DNA of 64,000 nt, from NCBI GenBank assembly GCA_963693285.1, contig OY848927.1:1242501-1306500 (forward strand). The letters are read 5' to 3'. The position numbers and the translations under genes were made by a program. This stretch comes from Xestospongia muta. Its lineage: Eukaryota; Porifera; Demospongiae; Haplosclerida; Petrosiidae. Of this stretch, positions 44,272-56,906 are shown in pieces (position 1 is the stretch's first letter; the number at the start of each line of letters is the position of its first letter). The notes under the pieces are model-generated. The model worked only from the letters and a program-made list of their open reading frames with translations, was not told the DNA's origin and did not search any database.

Positions 44272-44402
44272 GTTTACAGTAATTTTCTCTTATTTTTGAT
44301 ATTTATGAAGAATAGATTAAGAAGGCAAGAACATTCTAAGCACAAGGCTCTTACTTGCTGATTCATTCAATCAGCCACACCCCTTTTAATGACCACACCT
44401 CC
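44272..44402. promoter_or_regulatory. Head-to-head promoter, DCUN1D1 / GT92 gene B
   Basis: 131 bp between two divergent start codons. No specific motif is recognised; shared promoter inferred from spacing. Confidence 0.45.
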
Positions 44403-45965
44403 ATGGGTAAAACTATAACTCGTGATGTGACTTGTTCTGTTGAGAGTTTTGCTGCTAAGATTATGTTGTGGTTAAATAGACGTGCTTCTTTATCCACATA
44501 TTTACTAGTTATAGTCATAGTTGGAATTGCTTATTTCATAATATCTTCCACGTTTGTGTCCAAGGATCGTGATCTCGCTGTTACGCACGTCAACGAAAAG
44601 AAACATCTTCGCGATTTGTCGGGAGCATTTATAGTCAACTGTAGTCAGCTATGCGGTCATCCGAATGACAAGAACGTCGAAAAGGATTACGTACTAAACT
44701 CGACGTCCTCTAGTGAAAGTGTTACCACTCACTCTCCACTGACTTTTTCACTAAAACTCAATATTTCCAATAGACCCTCAAATATTATACAGCCTTACCC
44801 ATTAACTTGGGCAGCTATTGATGAAACAAAGACAACAGTATTCTCGGCCTATTATGATGAAAGACCAGAGCTCCATGGACCATCTATTGTAATATTAGGT
44901 ATGCAGTCTCGTAAGCACCAATCAGATACATTATATTGTACATTTAAATACGCCAATGGCACTTTTGCTTGTATGGAGAAATCAATTGTATTAGAGATGG
45001 ACGCGTGTAACCAGCAAAAAGAATCTCACAAGAAGCACATATACAAATTTGTCCATGTCTTTCATATATGTCGTCTAGTTGGACAAGAAATCCCTCAAAA
45101 AGTAGCATTGAGTCATAATTCAAAGTGTAATCCATCAAGCTCATTTATAACTATTTATAACCACCAACCAAGAGAGAAAGCGCACATAGGTATATGTATA
45201 GAGACGCCTATTTTCAAAAAGACAAAGGAAGACTTAGTGACTTTTATTGAAATGCAGCGACTGTTAGGTGCTGACATCTTCACAATGTATTTCCTGGATG
45301 TCCCTGAAGATGCAGAGTATTTCCTAACAAACACTTACAAAAACAAAGTGGATATAATACATTGGCACAAACTGTTCAGAGAACGGGACCCAATACACTA
45401 TTATGGTGAAGTACTTGCAATACAAGATTGTTTGTTTCGCAATAGACATCGTGTGAATTATCTGATGTTTGTGGATCTGGATGAGGTTATCATTTCAAGA
45501 AGACATTCAGATTGGCCTGCAATGTTGGCAGAACTTGACAAAGAGTACATTGACAGTTTCATTTTCATAAACAAATTCTTCCTTGAGACACCTTCTAAAA
45601 ACATTCCTCCACAAGAACTCGAAAGCTGGCAATCCTTTCTCTGCAATGACATGAAAATCCCTGATTATTTCACCCATTTTGAAAAAACACTATGTCGCTA
45701 TCATTTCTATGAACGTTCTAAGATGATACTTAAACCAAAGTATATTATAGATACTGACATTCATGGACCTTGTACTCACAAGTCAGGCTATACACATTTT
45801 TTTGTTCCTGATGATATGGCAATGAGTCAACATTATCGTAGCAAACCTACTATTGAGTGTAAGAAAAACAGGAAAAAAAAGAGATATGAGACAACTCATG
45901 ATGATTACATTGTAAAATATGCACCAGATTTGTTGCAGGCAGTCCATAAAAAATTGTGTCAATAG
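44403..45965 (+). CDS. GT92-family glycosyltransferase B, type II membrane protein
   Basis: Intronless paralogue of the gene at 23322-25408, opposite strand. The frame is open from 44355, but that codon is TTG; the first ATG is 44403 (MGKTITRDVTCS), giving 520 residues. One membrane segment near residues 34-56 (YLLVIVIVGIAYFIISS) follows RRASLS, so the catalytic part should face the Golgi lumen. GT92 landmarks: AYYDERPELHGPSIVILG, ICIETPIFKK, HYYGEVLAIQDCLFRNRHR and acidic FVDLDEVIIS; the paralogue has the same series (AYLDDRPYFHGPAVYVLG). Several N-glycosylation sequons lie in the stem. Acceptor and donor sugar cannot be told from sequence. Stop faces that of PAAF1, 132 bp away. Confidence 0.9.
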   Translation: MGKTITRDVTCSVESFAAKIMLWLNRRASLSTYLLVIVIVGIAYFIISSTFVSKDRDLAVTHVNEKKHLRDLSGAFIVNCSQLCGHPNDKNVEKDYVLNSTSSSESVTTHSPLTFSLKLNISNRPSNIIQPYPLTWAAIDETKTTVFSAYYDERPELHGPSIVILGMQSRKHQSDTLYCTFKYANGTFACMEKSIVLEMDACNQQKESHKKHIYKFVHVFHICRLVGQEIPQKVALSHNSKCNPSSSFITIYNHQPREKAHIGICIETPIFKKTKEDLVTFIEMQRLLGADIFTMYFLDVPEDAEYFLTNTYKNKVDIIHWHKLFRERDPIHYYGEVLAIQDCLFRNRHRVNYLMFVDLDEVIISRRHSDWPAMLAELDKEYIDSFIFINKFFLETPSKNIPPQELESWQSFLCNDMKIPDYFTHFEKTLCRYHFYERSKMILKPKYIIDTDIHGPCTHKSGYTHFFVPDDMAMSQHYRSKPTIECKKNRKKKRYETTHDDYIVKYAPDLLQAVHKKLCQ

Positions 45966-46097
45966 TTTTTTTTCATTACTGTTTCTCACAGCAATTGTAT
46001 AGTTTTTATACTTTAAAATTCAAAATGAAATCACTTGCAATAATTTTGTTATGAACATTAATTTAATTGTTTTTGAGAATCAAGCACAATATAAATA

Positions 46098-47218
46098 TTA
46101 CATGGTATATATTCTAACATGACCATCTCTACAGCCAGTATAGACCCATCCATTCTGTGTGGTAACTAAACTAGTCACTGGATCAATATCAGGTCCAGTT
46201 AAAGAAGTTGCTATACTAGTAGCTACATCTTCACAGTTCCAAAGAATACAGGAGCCGTTTTCTGTGCAAAAAGGAAATCAGCAATTAATTGTTATGATTT
46301 CATTATTACACCTGCTGTTTGATTTGAGGTTTGTTTTGTAACAACAATAATTCCCTAGAGCTTATTACACAATACACTAAAGTCATTTTCCTTACTATAG
46401 CCTGATAGACAGTGACATTGACTGTAATGTTGAAGTGATGTGATCTCTGAATTGCCAAAGGAAAGTGTCTTCAATGAATCTCTAAGATATATGAAGATAG
46501 TCCAAACATAGAGTCAATTACAATATAATATAATATAATTATTGGTAATTAATTATTATTACTGTTTATTATTAGTTTAATATATATGTCTTTTAAAATC
46601 AAAAAAATACATAAGATTTGAATTTATTGAAAAAGTTTGTCTGACTATGAACGTACTTGAATAAAAATATGTACAACTTTTGATTCAATTACTATTATTT
46701 GAATTTTGTGTCATCCAATATTTGAGTTAGTGTTTACTACAATACTTGAATTATTGGAATATTTGTTATTATAATCATCATCACTTTAATGTTACTACAT
46801 TACCACATCTGGGAACTATATAAGATTACAGGCATTCCAAATTATACACAATATTATTAACTGTATTTTACAAATTTGGCACTCAGAATGTATAGTCTTT
46901 GTGTGAATGCATCTTAAAATGAAAAATATGTCTTACTTCAATTGCCTGAGGTCAAGAATTACAAGACCTCCATCTTTAGCTCCTATTACTAACTTTCTAC
47001 TGTCTATAGCCACACCCCTCATTAGAGGTGATGAAGGATAGAAGTATTCTGCAATCTAAAAAGCACAAGATATAACATGTGGACTTACCCCTATAATTAA
47101 AGTATAATCACCAAAGAGTTAGTACGTGTAAATTCAATACTAAATTGTTATGTCTAATACATGAAGCATGCCAGGCAGTCCTAAGATTGTTTCTGGCACA
47201 TACATTATACTATACATA

Positions 47219-47254
<36 letters not shown>

Positions 47255-47302
47255 TGTATGTATATATGTATACATGTATGTGTGTATGCATATATATATG
47301 TA

Positions 47303-47350
<48 letters not shown>

Positions 47351-49225
47351 TGTGTTTGATTTCAGCACTATTGTTATGTGTGGTCATTGATTGTGACAAT
47401 AACTGCCATATACTGGTTGCTGTTACACATAACAACATAATTTAATTTACAGTGTGTACTACAATGTTGGGCGTGACTATTAATGGGATTTAGCATTCTC
47501 TAACATAAGAAAATTTCTTAACGTGTTACCATTCTTGGTTACTATAAATGTCGTATTTATTTATATTCAGATAACTACCCATTCATACCTTGATGCGATT
47601 TCTTACGTCAAATGTTCTCAAGTTACCGTCTTCAGTGACAGTAAACAAGACTTTCCCTTCAGTATCATGTTCATGTACTATGTAAATACAATCAATAGTG
47701 ACGAAAATAATGAACTGACCAACAGGCTCCATCTGAGGGGATGTTGTAAGTGAAGACTCGGACACAATTCCACATCCATTTATGGGACTACCCAGATCAG
47801 CTAGAACAGATAAACATTGACCGCTCCCACAGTCCCATAAACGAGCTGTACCATCAGCAGATGTTGCTATGACAATATCATAATAATTTTAACACAGAAT
47901 ATGAACACTTACAAATAATATTACGACCTCTCTCAATGATACACGAGTCTGTAATTCCTACATTATTAAAGCAGAAAGTCCATTCAACAATTCAATGTTC
48001 CAATAATCAGATCCATCCATCCATTCCTACCTCTAGTATGTCCCATTAATGTTCTTGCACAGCCTCCAGTCTGTGCAGACCAAATCTTAAGACGTAGATC
48101 ACTACCTCCACTGAGAACTACTATACCAGAGGGAAAGAACCGACACGTGTCAACATCACCTACATGACCCTCCAAAATACGCTACATATATAAATTGTAA
48201 CCAAGAAATAAGCCACACCCACTTACCCTTGTCTCTCCAGTGTCTGTATCCCAAATCCATAAGTTTCCATCAACAGATGAGCTTACACCTAGACCTCCAC
48301 TGGGTGATACATCCATGGATAATATCTAACATAATAAAGTCCATATTTGAACATAATATAAATTATTATAATTATTAGGAGCTACAATTCCGATTAAAGT
48401 GTGACATTAAATTGATTTATGATTCAATAGAGTAATATGTGACATGCTCTCCTCATTAGGGACCTCTAGCAATACTTTCATTATCTATACTAATCATCTA
48501 TACATACCTATATATCTATACATATTACTGGTACATGTATATGTATCATACTTGTTTATCACAAAGAGATAAGGTGAGATGTGGTGCAAGAAAGGATGTT
48601 GTAGTGTCAGTGAGACTGCAATAAACTTGAAGGTGTTTCTATGGACAAGCAAACAAGTGTTAATTTAACACCGTCAAACTTACTCTACTTACTACCTAAG
48701 ACTTGAACAGCACCAATTATAACTTCATGTACATTGTGCTTATTATGATGATAATGCTAGCATACAAATTCATGCAATGTACCAATAACACATGGCGCTC
48801 AAAACATATTCCTCAATTACTGAATATATGATTATGTCATGTGTATTATATAACCTCATGTAGTGGGATACACACATATAAAGTTATTCAAACCAGCCCT
48901 CACTAATACGTGATGAGTGTTTATGGTTACATTTTTCCAATTCTTAATAGAGAAAACATTTTGACTCGATGGCTGAGCTGGAGTTGAATTGCTGGGGTTT
49001 CGAAGATATCCGTGCAGTGTCTGGTGACCACCTAAAGTTATGAGATAGGTGTGGGGGTTAAAATTATAATCCCATAATGACCTCTTTTAAGCATTACCCA
49101 AAACTTTTCATCATTTCTATAAAATAAATATAGTGTCAGAGTAAAAGGAATAATATGCCTCACTTTGAAATTACATGGTCCCAGTCTTTCTGGACATTTA
49201 TCACATTTATAAGGTCTTTTTCCAT
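46098..49225 (-). CDS. PAAF1: Proteasomal ATPase-associated factor 1 (WD40)
   Basis: WD-repeat chaperone that binds 19S ATPases and holds back 26S assembly. Twelve exons (49164-49225, 49082-49116, 48931-49031, 48552-48638, 48227-48325, 48031-48181, 47913-47957, 47720-47866, 47589-47677, 46937-47055, 46396-46481, 46098-46261) give 394 residues, against 392 in human. Landmarks: [15 protein letters not shown] start, [84 protein letters not shown] end. The 42-nt intron 47678-47719 is in open frame, so retention would add 14 residues; the spliced form aligns better. Its start lies 58 bp from the MPI start, divergent. Confidence 0.94.
47213..47347. repeat. TATG/TA microsatellite in PAAF1 intron
   Basis: About 135 bp of mixed TATA, TATG and TGTG repeats in intron 47056-47588. 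No coding content. Confidence 0.95.
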
Positions 49226-49283
49226 TATTAGTTCAGAAACACGTGGTCTGTAGGCGTAGCACCAGCATGGTATAAAATATAAA
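49226..49283. promoter_or_regulatory. 58 bp head-to-head promoter, PAAF1 / MPI
   Basis: The start codons are 58 bp apart, so both 5' UTRs must be very short or the transcripts overlap. A CACGTG E-box lies at 49240-49245 and a TATAAAA-like stretch directly before the MPI ATG. Confidence 0.6.
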
Positions 49284-52251
49284 ATGGCTGCATTCTTAAA
49301 GTTGTCTTGTGCTGTGCAAACATATGCCTGGGGTAAGTATGGCAACAACAGTGAAGTTGCTAAACTAAAGAGTGGTGACCCGTCCTTTGTATTAAATCAT
49401 GATCAGCCTTATGCTGAAGTGAGTGAATTGATCCTATATTATTGATGTGATCTCTTTCAATCAGTTTTGGATGGGTACTCATGGTAAGGGTCCCTCCTCC
49501 ATTAGTTATCCACGAGAGCTAGAGGGAGTCCCTCTATCAAGTTGGATTAATGATAATCAATGGTCATTAGGAGATAAAGTGGCCAAAGAGTTTGGAGGGA
49601 GTTTACCTTTTTTATTCAAGGTAAGAGTACAAGTGTGCAGCTGAACAAACTACAGGTGTATGGTCAGTATATGTACATTCTATGATCAGTCCTATTTCTG
49701 ATACAAACAAACAACAGACTTTAATTCCTAGGTAAAAATTATGTAACAAACAACAGATTGATAATGACAGCTGGAGGGCTGTACTTTCCACCTGTCAAAA
49801 CTGTGCATATCCTATGAGTAATTACATTACTATGTAATTGATAATATCAACCTGTACTTATGTCCCAATGAATTATATGCCATTATTGCTATAATGAAGG
49901 TCATACTTGACTGTGTTTAGGTGTGATCTTTTTATCAACTGTATGTTCTTTATTACTAATAATACTTTTCAACATCACATTATTAATTAGTAATATGAAT
50001 ATTCTAATATATTAATAATATTTAATTATAGACACTTTCCATAAACAAAGCATTATCAATACAAGCTCATCCTACCAAAGACCACGCCCAATTATTACAT
50101 CATCAATCACCTGGTCATTATCCCGATCCAAATCATAAACCAGAGCTGGTTATTGCTATAACTCAATTTGAAGGTCTCTGTGGTTTCCGACCTTTCTCTG
50201 AGATCCAGAGTTTTGTTACTAGTATCCCAGAGTTAGCTACAGTCTTAGGTAGAACATTATACTACACACATATAAATGTATTATTATGTTCCCAATACAC
50301 AGTATTTTAATAATCTTTATGATATAGGACCTCAAATAGTTGAGTTAGTAACATCTGATAGTTCCAAGAAAAATGAAGAGGAGCTCCGTCAGGTTCTGAA
50401 AACCTGTTTTACAGCTCTCATGTGTCAAGAGAGTGATATTGTGACGAGGGAACTAGAGAAGTTGAATACCCGTCTACAAAATGGTCACTCTTCAGGTATG
50501 TACTGTGCATTGTTAACTTTGTTACTATAGAACTATAGGACAATATTGGTTTACTTTTTAGAAACATTGTGTGGTGTTATGTCTCAAGTAGAACTCACTA
50601 GTATAAACTAGTGAGTTCTACTTTAGACATGAGACAGAGACTAGTTTCTTTTGAAATAATCCAATAGTTAGTATTCAGAAAACATCTGTAGCTTTTAAAT
50701 GTCATTTTCATTAAAACAAATCCTTAATAATATCACAATAATGAAGCAATTTATTAGATCAAACCTCATGTACACTGTACTAGTTAGTTACTATATTTTC
50801 TGATTTGTTTACTGTATTTATTAGTTTGTTTACTGTATTTGTTAGTGTTTACTGCATTTATTAGTGTTTACTGCATTTATTAGTGTTTACTCTATTTATT
50901 AGTTTGTTTACTGTTTGTACTGTTGTTTACAGGTCTCTCTTCACAAGTAATAAATCTCTTTACCAGATTATATACATGGTATCCTGGTGATGTAGGATGT
51001 TGGTGTACATTCTTCTTAAACTATTTTAGTCTTGAAGAGGGACAGTCCCTATATTTAGCTCCTAATGAACCTCATGCTTACATTAGTGGTGGTAAGTACA
51101 CTGACCTGTTTTGTTAAGTAACAGGGACAGCCCCTCATTTGCAGTAAATTCAGGGATTACCTCAACTAATGTAAACAGTAGGATTTGTGTGTTTAGTTTG
51201 TAATAACCCTCATGTTTATATTAGTTGGAGCAAATCCTGTCTTCACTGCAAACCCTCATGTTTACATTACTTGGAGCAAACCCTGTATTCACTGCAAATC
51301 CTCATGTTTATATTAGTTGGAGCAAACCCTGTATTCACTACAAACCCTCATGTTTATATTAGTTGGAGCAAACCCTGTATTCACTGCAAACCCTCATGTT
51401 TATATTACTTGGAGCAAACCCTGTATTCATTACAAACCCTCATGTTTATATTAGTTGGAGCAAATCCTGTATTCACTGCAAACCCCATGTTTATATTAGT
51501 TGATAGATATTGAATACAGGAGATGAATGGGTTTACATAGTAATAACAAACCTATTTACAATGTAATTTGTGTTAATCTTGTTGCGTAAACATATTATGA
51601 TGTTATGTTCTGTGAGAAAAATGGTAATAGTCGTCATATATTTGGCTTTCCTTGTTTCTTGGTAAATTCATAATGGAACCTTATTGGCTTTTGTATGTTG
51701 TACTACGAGAGAGTAATTTAATTGCACTTCGTTTCACTGTTTACACTCTAACCGCACAACAGTAGGATAACATTCTGTTATATCTATTAGTTATAGATTA
51801 CATAATATTTATGAGTGTGTACTGCTCTGTTATAGATGTTGTTGAATGTATGGCCTGCAGTGATAATGTAGTTCGTGCAGGCCTAACTCCAAAGTTTAGA
51901 GACAAAGACACTCTCTGTAATATGTTGTCGTACTATATGAGAACACCATTGGAGACACTCTTCCACTCTAAACCACACCCATCACTTAAACAAGTGATAA
52001 TCTATGACCCACCAACACCAGAATTTGCAGTGGCCAAAATCTCATTTACTCAGAATATTGTTGTCCCAGCTGTAAATGGTCCGAGTATTTTTCTGGTTTT
52101 AAAGGGGGCTGGTCAAATTATTAGTAATTCAGTTGAAGAGTCATACACAAAGGGGAGTGTCTTATTTGTTCCTAGTGGTCGTATTGTTGAGTTTAAAAGT
52201 TTGAATGAGACTAGTCCAAGTGTTATCTATCAAGCATACTGTGAACTGTGA
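49284..52251 (+). CDS. MPI: Mannose-6-phosphate isomerase
   Basis: Interconverts fructose-6-phosphate and mannose-6-phosphate, feeding GDP-mannose and protein glycosylation; cytosolic, zinc-dependent. Exons 49284-49418, 49465-49620, 50032-50248, 50328-50495, 50933-51091 and 51836-52251 give 416 residues (human 423). Zinc and active-site landmarks of type I isomerases are present: [29 protein letters not shown] and [20 protein letters not shown], the last split by intron 51092-51835, then [15 protein letters not shown]. Human-like start [19 protein letters not shown]. The intron next to the zinc-site exon carries tandem copies of that exon's end. Stop faces MRG15's stop, 214 bp away. Confidence 0.97.
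50574..50634. repeat. Near-perfect hairpin in MPI intron 4
   Basis: Arms of about 22-26 nt (landmark AGTAGAACTCACTAGT and its complement) around a 4-nt loop near 50603-50606. No flanking gene; could be a small foldback element. Confidence 0.75.
51190..51510 (+). repeat. 46 bp minisatellite seeded by MPI exon 5
   Basis: Seven copies of a 46 bp unit (starts near 51207, 51253, 51299, 51345, 51391, 51437, 51483). The core CCTCATGTTTATATTAG resembles the exon 5 end CCTCATGCTTACATTAG at 51071-51086. The 108-codon open frame here is a by-product of the repeat. Confidence 0.88.
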
Positions 52252-52465
52252 AGGTGTGTTAGCGATTGTATTGGATTAATCAAATTTGAACATACTGAAA
52301 CATTTTTTCAAATTTTTTATAATGTATGAAATTTGATATTGAAATTACTTTATTATGAAACCAGAGTACATGACACAGATAGTAATGGCAGCACTTGGCT
52401 ATTCACATTATATTGTAAAGCAGTATATAATATAGTGGGACAAGTATGCAGTATAATGTGATGAT

Positions 52466-55400
52466 TTATGCTAAACGTCTGAGATATTCGGCAGGAGCAG
52501 GATCATATTCCATTGGAAAATTATTTATATTGTCACTTAAAAACCTACAGAAGTACAAATGAATATGCAACTCAGTGAAACAACATGGTTATTTTTCTGA
52601 ACACACAATTGGACACAATTACTTCATATGTAGGACAGTATTATTGGGCAGACAATAGTTATTGTATAGCTCTTAGTTTGACTTTCACTAAGATACTTTA
52701 TCAATCTGGGTCATTATTCCTTAAAAGTAATGGGAAAATGACCACTAGTGAAATAACACACAGACTACATTATATATATATATATATATAAACCATTTAT
52801 GAAGAATTTTAACCACTAACCAACCAAGAATGAAAAAACAACTCTCACTAACCACTTCACAGTAAACTGGTTGGCTTTCATGAAAGATAGTTTATTTAGT
52901 GATACATTGTATAAACGTTCTCATGATAAGTCATTAATGAAATTTCTATTTTATAATTATACAAAGACATATCCCACTAGCCCAACATACAAAGACATAC
53001 CTTACTAATTCTATATACAAAGACATATCCCACTAGCCCTATATACAAAGACATACCTTACTAATTCTATATACAAAGACATATCCCACTAGCCCTATAT
53101 ACAAAGGCATATCCCACTAACTCTATATACAAAGACATACCCTACTAATTCTATATACAAAGACATATCCTACTAGCTCTATATACAAAGACATATCCCA
53201 CTAGCTCTATATACAAAGACCTAACTCTACATACAAAGACATACCCTACTAATTCTGTATACAAAGACATACCCTACTAATTCTACAAACAAAGACATAC
53301 CCTACTAATTCTACATACAAAGACATACCCTACTAATTCTACATACAAAGACATATCCCACTAGCTCTATATACAAAGACATATCCCACTAACTCTACAA
53401 ACAAAGACATACCCTACTAATTCTATATACAAAGACATACCGTATTAACTCTATATACAAAGACATATCATACTAGCTCTATATACAAAGACAAACCCTA
53501 TTAACTCTATATACAAAGACATATCCTACTAACTCTATATACAAAGACATACCCTACTAACTCTTGTATGTGAGTTTGTAACATGGCTAAGTTTTCATCA
53601 TCCACTGCAGTGTAACCTAACATAGTACCAAGTCGTACTAGAGAGAGAGAGTGTGTGTGTAGGAGGACAAGTCAAAGGTTAGAGAAAACTATAAAGTGTG
53701 GTTAGAAACCTAACACAGTAGTTGTTATAATCCTTACTCTTTATAATAACTCTGATGTCCATCCATTTATCCATGTGCTCATCCATTAGTCCATCCATTC
53801 ATCCATCTATCCATCCATCAGTCCATAGATTCATACATCTATCTGTCTATCTAATCATCCATCCATCAGTCCATCCATTCATCCATCTATTTGTCTATCT
53901 AATCATTCATCCATCCATCCAACAGTCCATCCATCCATTCATTCATTCATACTTACCAAAAAGTCTCAGAAAGTGTTCAATACCATAAATTTCAGAAGGG
54001 GTCTTGTCAGGAAACATCTGTAACATCTATAACAATAACATAATGTTACTACAATCAATCAACTTGCAAGGACTATACTGTGACCTACAAATGCATTTTT
54101 AAATCTAAACACAATTTAAATGCAATATCTTTTAGACCCTACTTCTCCCTATGCATTGAGTAGTCGATGTAAGGAAACCTTCCAGTAGTGAACATTTTGG
54201 GATCTCGGAAACGTTCTAAGAGTTCATCCCTATTATCTTCTTATACAGTAGGTAATTAATACATGGAAACCTTCCTGTTGTAAAGACTAAGATCTGTTCT
54301 ATGAGTTCTTAATTGTAAGTATCCTTCCTGAGAAGGTCTACTATAGTAAACCATACAATGTCATTACTCGTCCTGACATGTCCATCTCTATCTATGACAT
54401 AAATTTGTGGTTCATGACCTAATGTGCTACGATGTTTACAGTATGTATTTTAAGATAATACTTTAAGGGTTTATAACATAATAGTCTCGACTTACATCAG
54501 AATATTGAGGCCTTTCAAATTTATATAGTAGTTGTGTTCCAAGCATTACATCAAAATATTCTTGAAGACCTTCACATATCTCGTTTAATTGACCACTTCT
54601 AAACAAAACAATTAATAGAACACAGTATGGGTAGTCTTACAAGTTCTTGTCAGGGTCAGTAGTCTTGACGTGATCTTGATATTGTTTCAGTATAGTTTGC
54701 ATATTAATTGCTTTTGGTATTCTAACTAGCTATAATATAATACAGGGTAAGGATATACTGGGATAGAAAACTGGTCAAACCTGTTTTTGACGTGTGACCA
54801 AATCCCAGTCGTCTACCAACCATTTCTTCATATCTTCAGAAAACTCTATCTTCACTTCAGGTCTTGAGAGAGGAGAAGAGTCTCTCTATGATATCACATG
54901 ATAACATGTAAAGTCACATGTTAACTTACTGTCGAACCTTCAGACACATCATGTCGAGCTCGTCTGCGTCTTGTTGGTGGTTCTATCTCTACAGAATAAA
55001 ATAATATTAATACACAGCTCAAAACAACAGAGCATTATAGCTATTTAATTATTCATATAGGTGTGGTCTATTTATCACACTTACAACATTCATGTATTGA
55101 ATACCAGATATAAACAAGCAAAAATTATTAGAGCATTTGGAGATATCTATCAGGGTCTGAGTCCTATACCACTCTATTGGAGATATCTATCAGGGTCTGA
55201 GTCCTATACCACTGTATTGTGTACGCGCATACATACATGCATGCTTGTGCGTGGATATCAGTACATATATAGTATGTGTTTATATATGTACACATGTATG
55301 TTTACTAATTCATTCTAGGACAATTCCATATAAGTGGTCCATGCAATAATTACAAACTGTGTGATAATAATGGCTTCTTGAACTCTTACCTTTTCTTTTC

Positions 55401-56616
55401 TCAGCCTTTCTTTTTGTGGCCACTTTTCTCTGTCTCCTAAAGCAAATATATTAGAATTTTTGTTACCATAGCAACATAACATACTCTACTAGAGGATTCT
55501 GTTGTTGGAGCTCTTTTTGTTTTTGAAGATTCGCATTGTTTATTTTTAAAATACGAGTTTCAGGAACCCATTCATCCCAGCTATAAAATAACAAAAGAGA
55601 AACTCTCAACTTGTTAATCTCCATTTGAAATATATTATTACATGTTCATTTAAGAGTGCATTCTCTGGTAGTAAGTATATGTAATGCTTGATAGCTGGCA
55701 GCTGATAGACTTTCTAAAATACATTGCATACTGTACAACTCTATACCCATAAACCAACAAGTGACCAAGCTCTATGATGCATGCCTTACAAAACCAACAT
55801 GTCACTACCAGTCGGTTTGGTCAGTCCCGATATATTTACTAAATTATTATGTAATAAAGGGTGCGGTGACTTATTTGGCAAATGAATCATTTTCTACTAA
55901 AATGAATTGCCAAATAACTCCATTCAACTATATCCTTTATATACTATATTAGATTACATACGATTTACTCCAGCCGCTATAATGTACTAGATATTGTGGT
56001 TGTTTGTCTTTCGTTTGTATTTTATTGACCTGCACAAAATAAAGGAAGAATTTGTAGTATATTTTATATGGTTTCTTATACACCAATCTTTAATTTATGT
56101 ACTCAATATTTATTTTAAACTATAGATTATCTTTTATAGTATATTTTGATCATAATGAAACTATCCCATTGGTATAGTACCTATATAAACCAACTAATTT
56201 TGTGGTCTCCTGATACTACCTTGTTTAATAGCTACCCTAATTACATGTGGATTATTAATAAAAAGCTTTTAATAAAATTGTCAGCTTATTTGTTATGTGT
56301 GAAACAGATTTCTGTCCTACATACAAAGGGCAGTATTTGTTTGATCATATATCAAACGTATGAATGTACAATCATAGAACAGAGGTATAGTAAATTTTAA
56401 CCCCCAACATGGTGGCTACTTCATGTATACAAAGTAAATATTTGGTTTAATATGGTGTTATAAAGAAGCACCTTATTGTATCAGTTTAGTATATAAGTCT
56501 ACATTTACAACACAATGACTTACTTTAGCTTCATAGAGAAGTGGTCCATGATAGCACAAAACTTTCTCACCTTCAGTAAATGCCTTATCTGATTTTTGCT
56601 TGTTCCCTCCAGGCAT
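52466..56616 (-). CDS. MORF4L1: MORF4-like protein 1 (MRG15), chromo + MRG domain
   Basis: Chromatin reader of H3K36 methylation, shared subunit of NuA4/TIP60 acetyltransferase and Sin3 deacetylase complexes. Eleven exons (56524-56616, 55962-56029, 55485-55580, 55390-55436, 54930-54988, 54781-54885, 54641-54729, 54496-54598, 53957-54026, 53553-53637, 52466-52544) give 297 residues. Chromo barrel: [37 protein letters not shown]. Basic linker: [22 protein letters not shown] domain: [55 protein letters not shown] end. The frame is open upstream of ATG 56616 to an acceptor-like site, so a further 5' exon is possible. Divergent from glypican, 290 bp apart. Confidence 0.95.
52965..53560 (-). repeat. 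28 bp minisatellite seeded at an MRG15 splice donor
   Basis: About 20 units of some 28 bp (plus-strand landmarks ACAAAGACATA, CCCTACTAA, TTCTATAT). On the coding strand the unit reads GAGTTAGTAGG|GTATGT: the first copy is the end of exon 53553-53637 with its working donor. The array fills about half of intron 52545-53552. Confidence 0.9.
53750..53950. repeat. ATCC-type microsatellite in MRG15 intron
   Basis: Imperfect CATCCATC / CTATCTAT repeats over about 200 bp in intron 53638-53956. Confidence 0.9.
55125..55220. repeat. 47 bp direct duplication in MRG15 intron
   Basis: Two nearly identical back-to-back copies, landmarks GGAGATATCTATCAGG and TGAGTCCTATACCACT, in intron 54989-55389. Confidence 0.85.
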
Positions 56617-56906
56617 ATCCAACTAGTGTCGAAATAAGAATTTAGTCTATATGACGATTAAATAATACGATATATTGTAACATTGATATCTACAATATAA
56701 ATATATTCTTGGATATTAATACTCACTGTGCTAAAAAAAAATTAATTACTAATAAAGTAGGCGTGGCTCATAAAACACCCATTTCGTATAAAGTGATTTG
56801 AGTTGTAGTCAAGCGTATCTTGCAGATGGCTCTTCAACAATTCGACTTGTCAAACGATACTGTGTACTAAAGTCCTGCAAACCTCACGCCATTTCATTCT
56901 CTGAAT
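56617..56906. promoter_or_regulatory. Head-to-head promoter, MRG15 / glypican
   Basis: 290 bp between divergent start codons, likely holding both promoters and 5' UTRs. No specific element recognised. Confidence 0.45.

Noticed and set aside
44355..44402. Upstream start of GT92 gene B at 44355
   Set aside because: The codon is TTG; ATG 44403 is the first usable start.
51187..51513. 108-codon frame with repeated PHVYISW/FILVGA
   Set aside because: Frame-cycling artefact of the 46 bp minisatellite; similarity to MPI comes from the seeding exon, not a gene.
52965..53560. CRISPR-like regular repeat array
   Set aside because: No unique spacers; units are contiguous tandem copies in a eukaryotic intron. 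The same holds for the arrays at 51190 and 42660.
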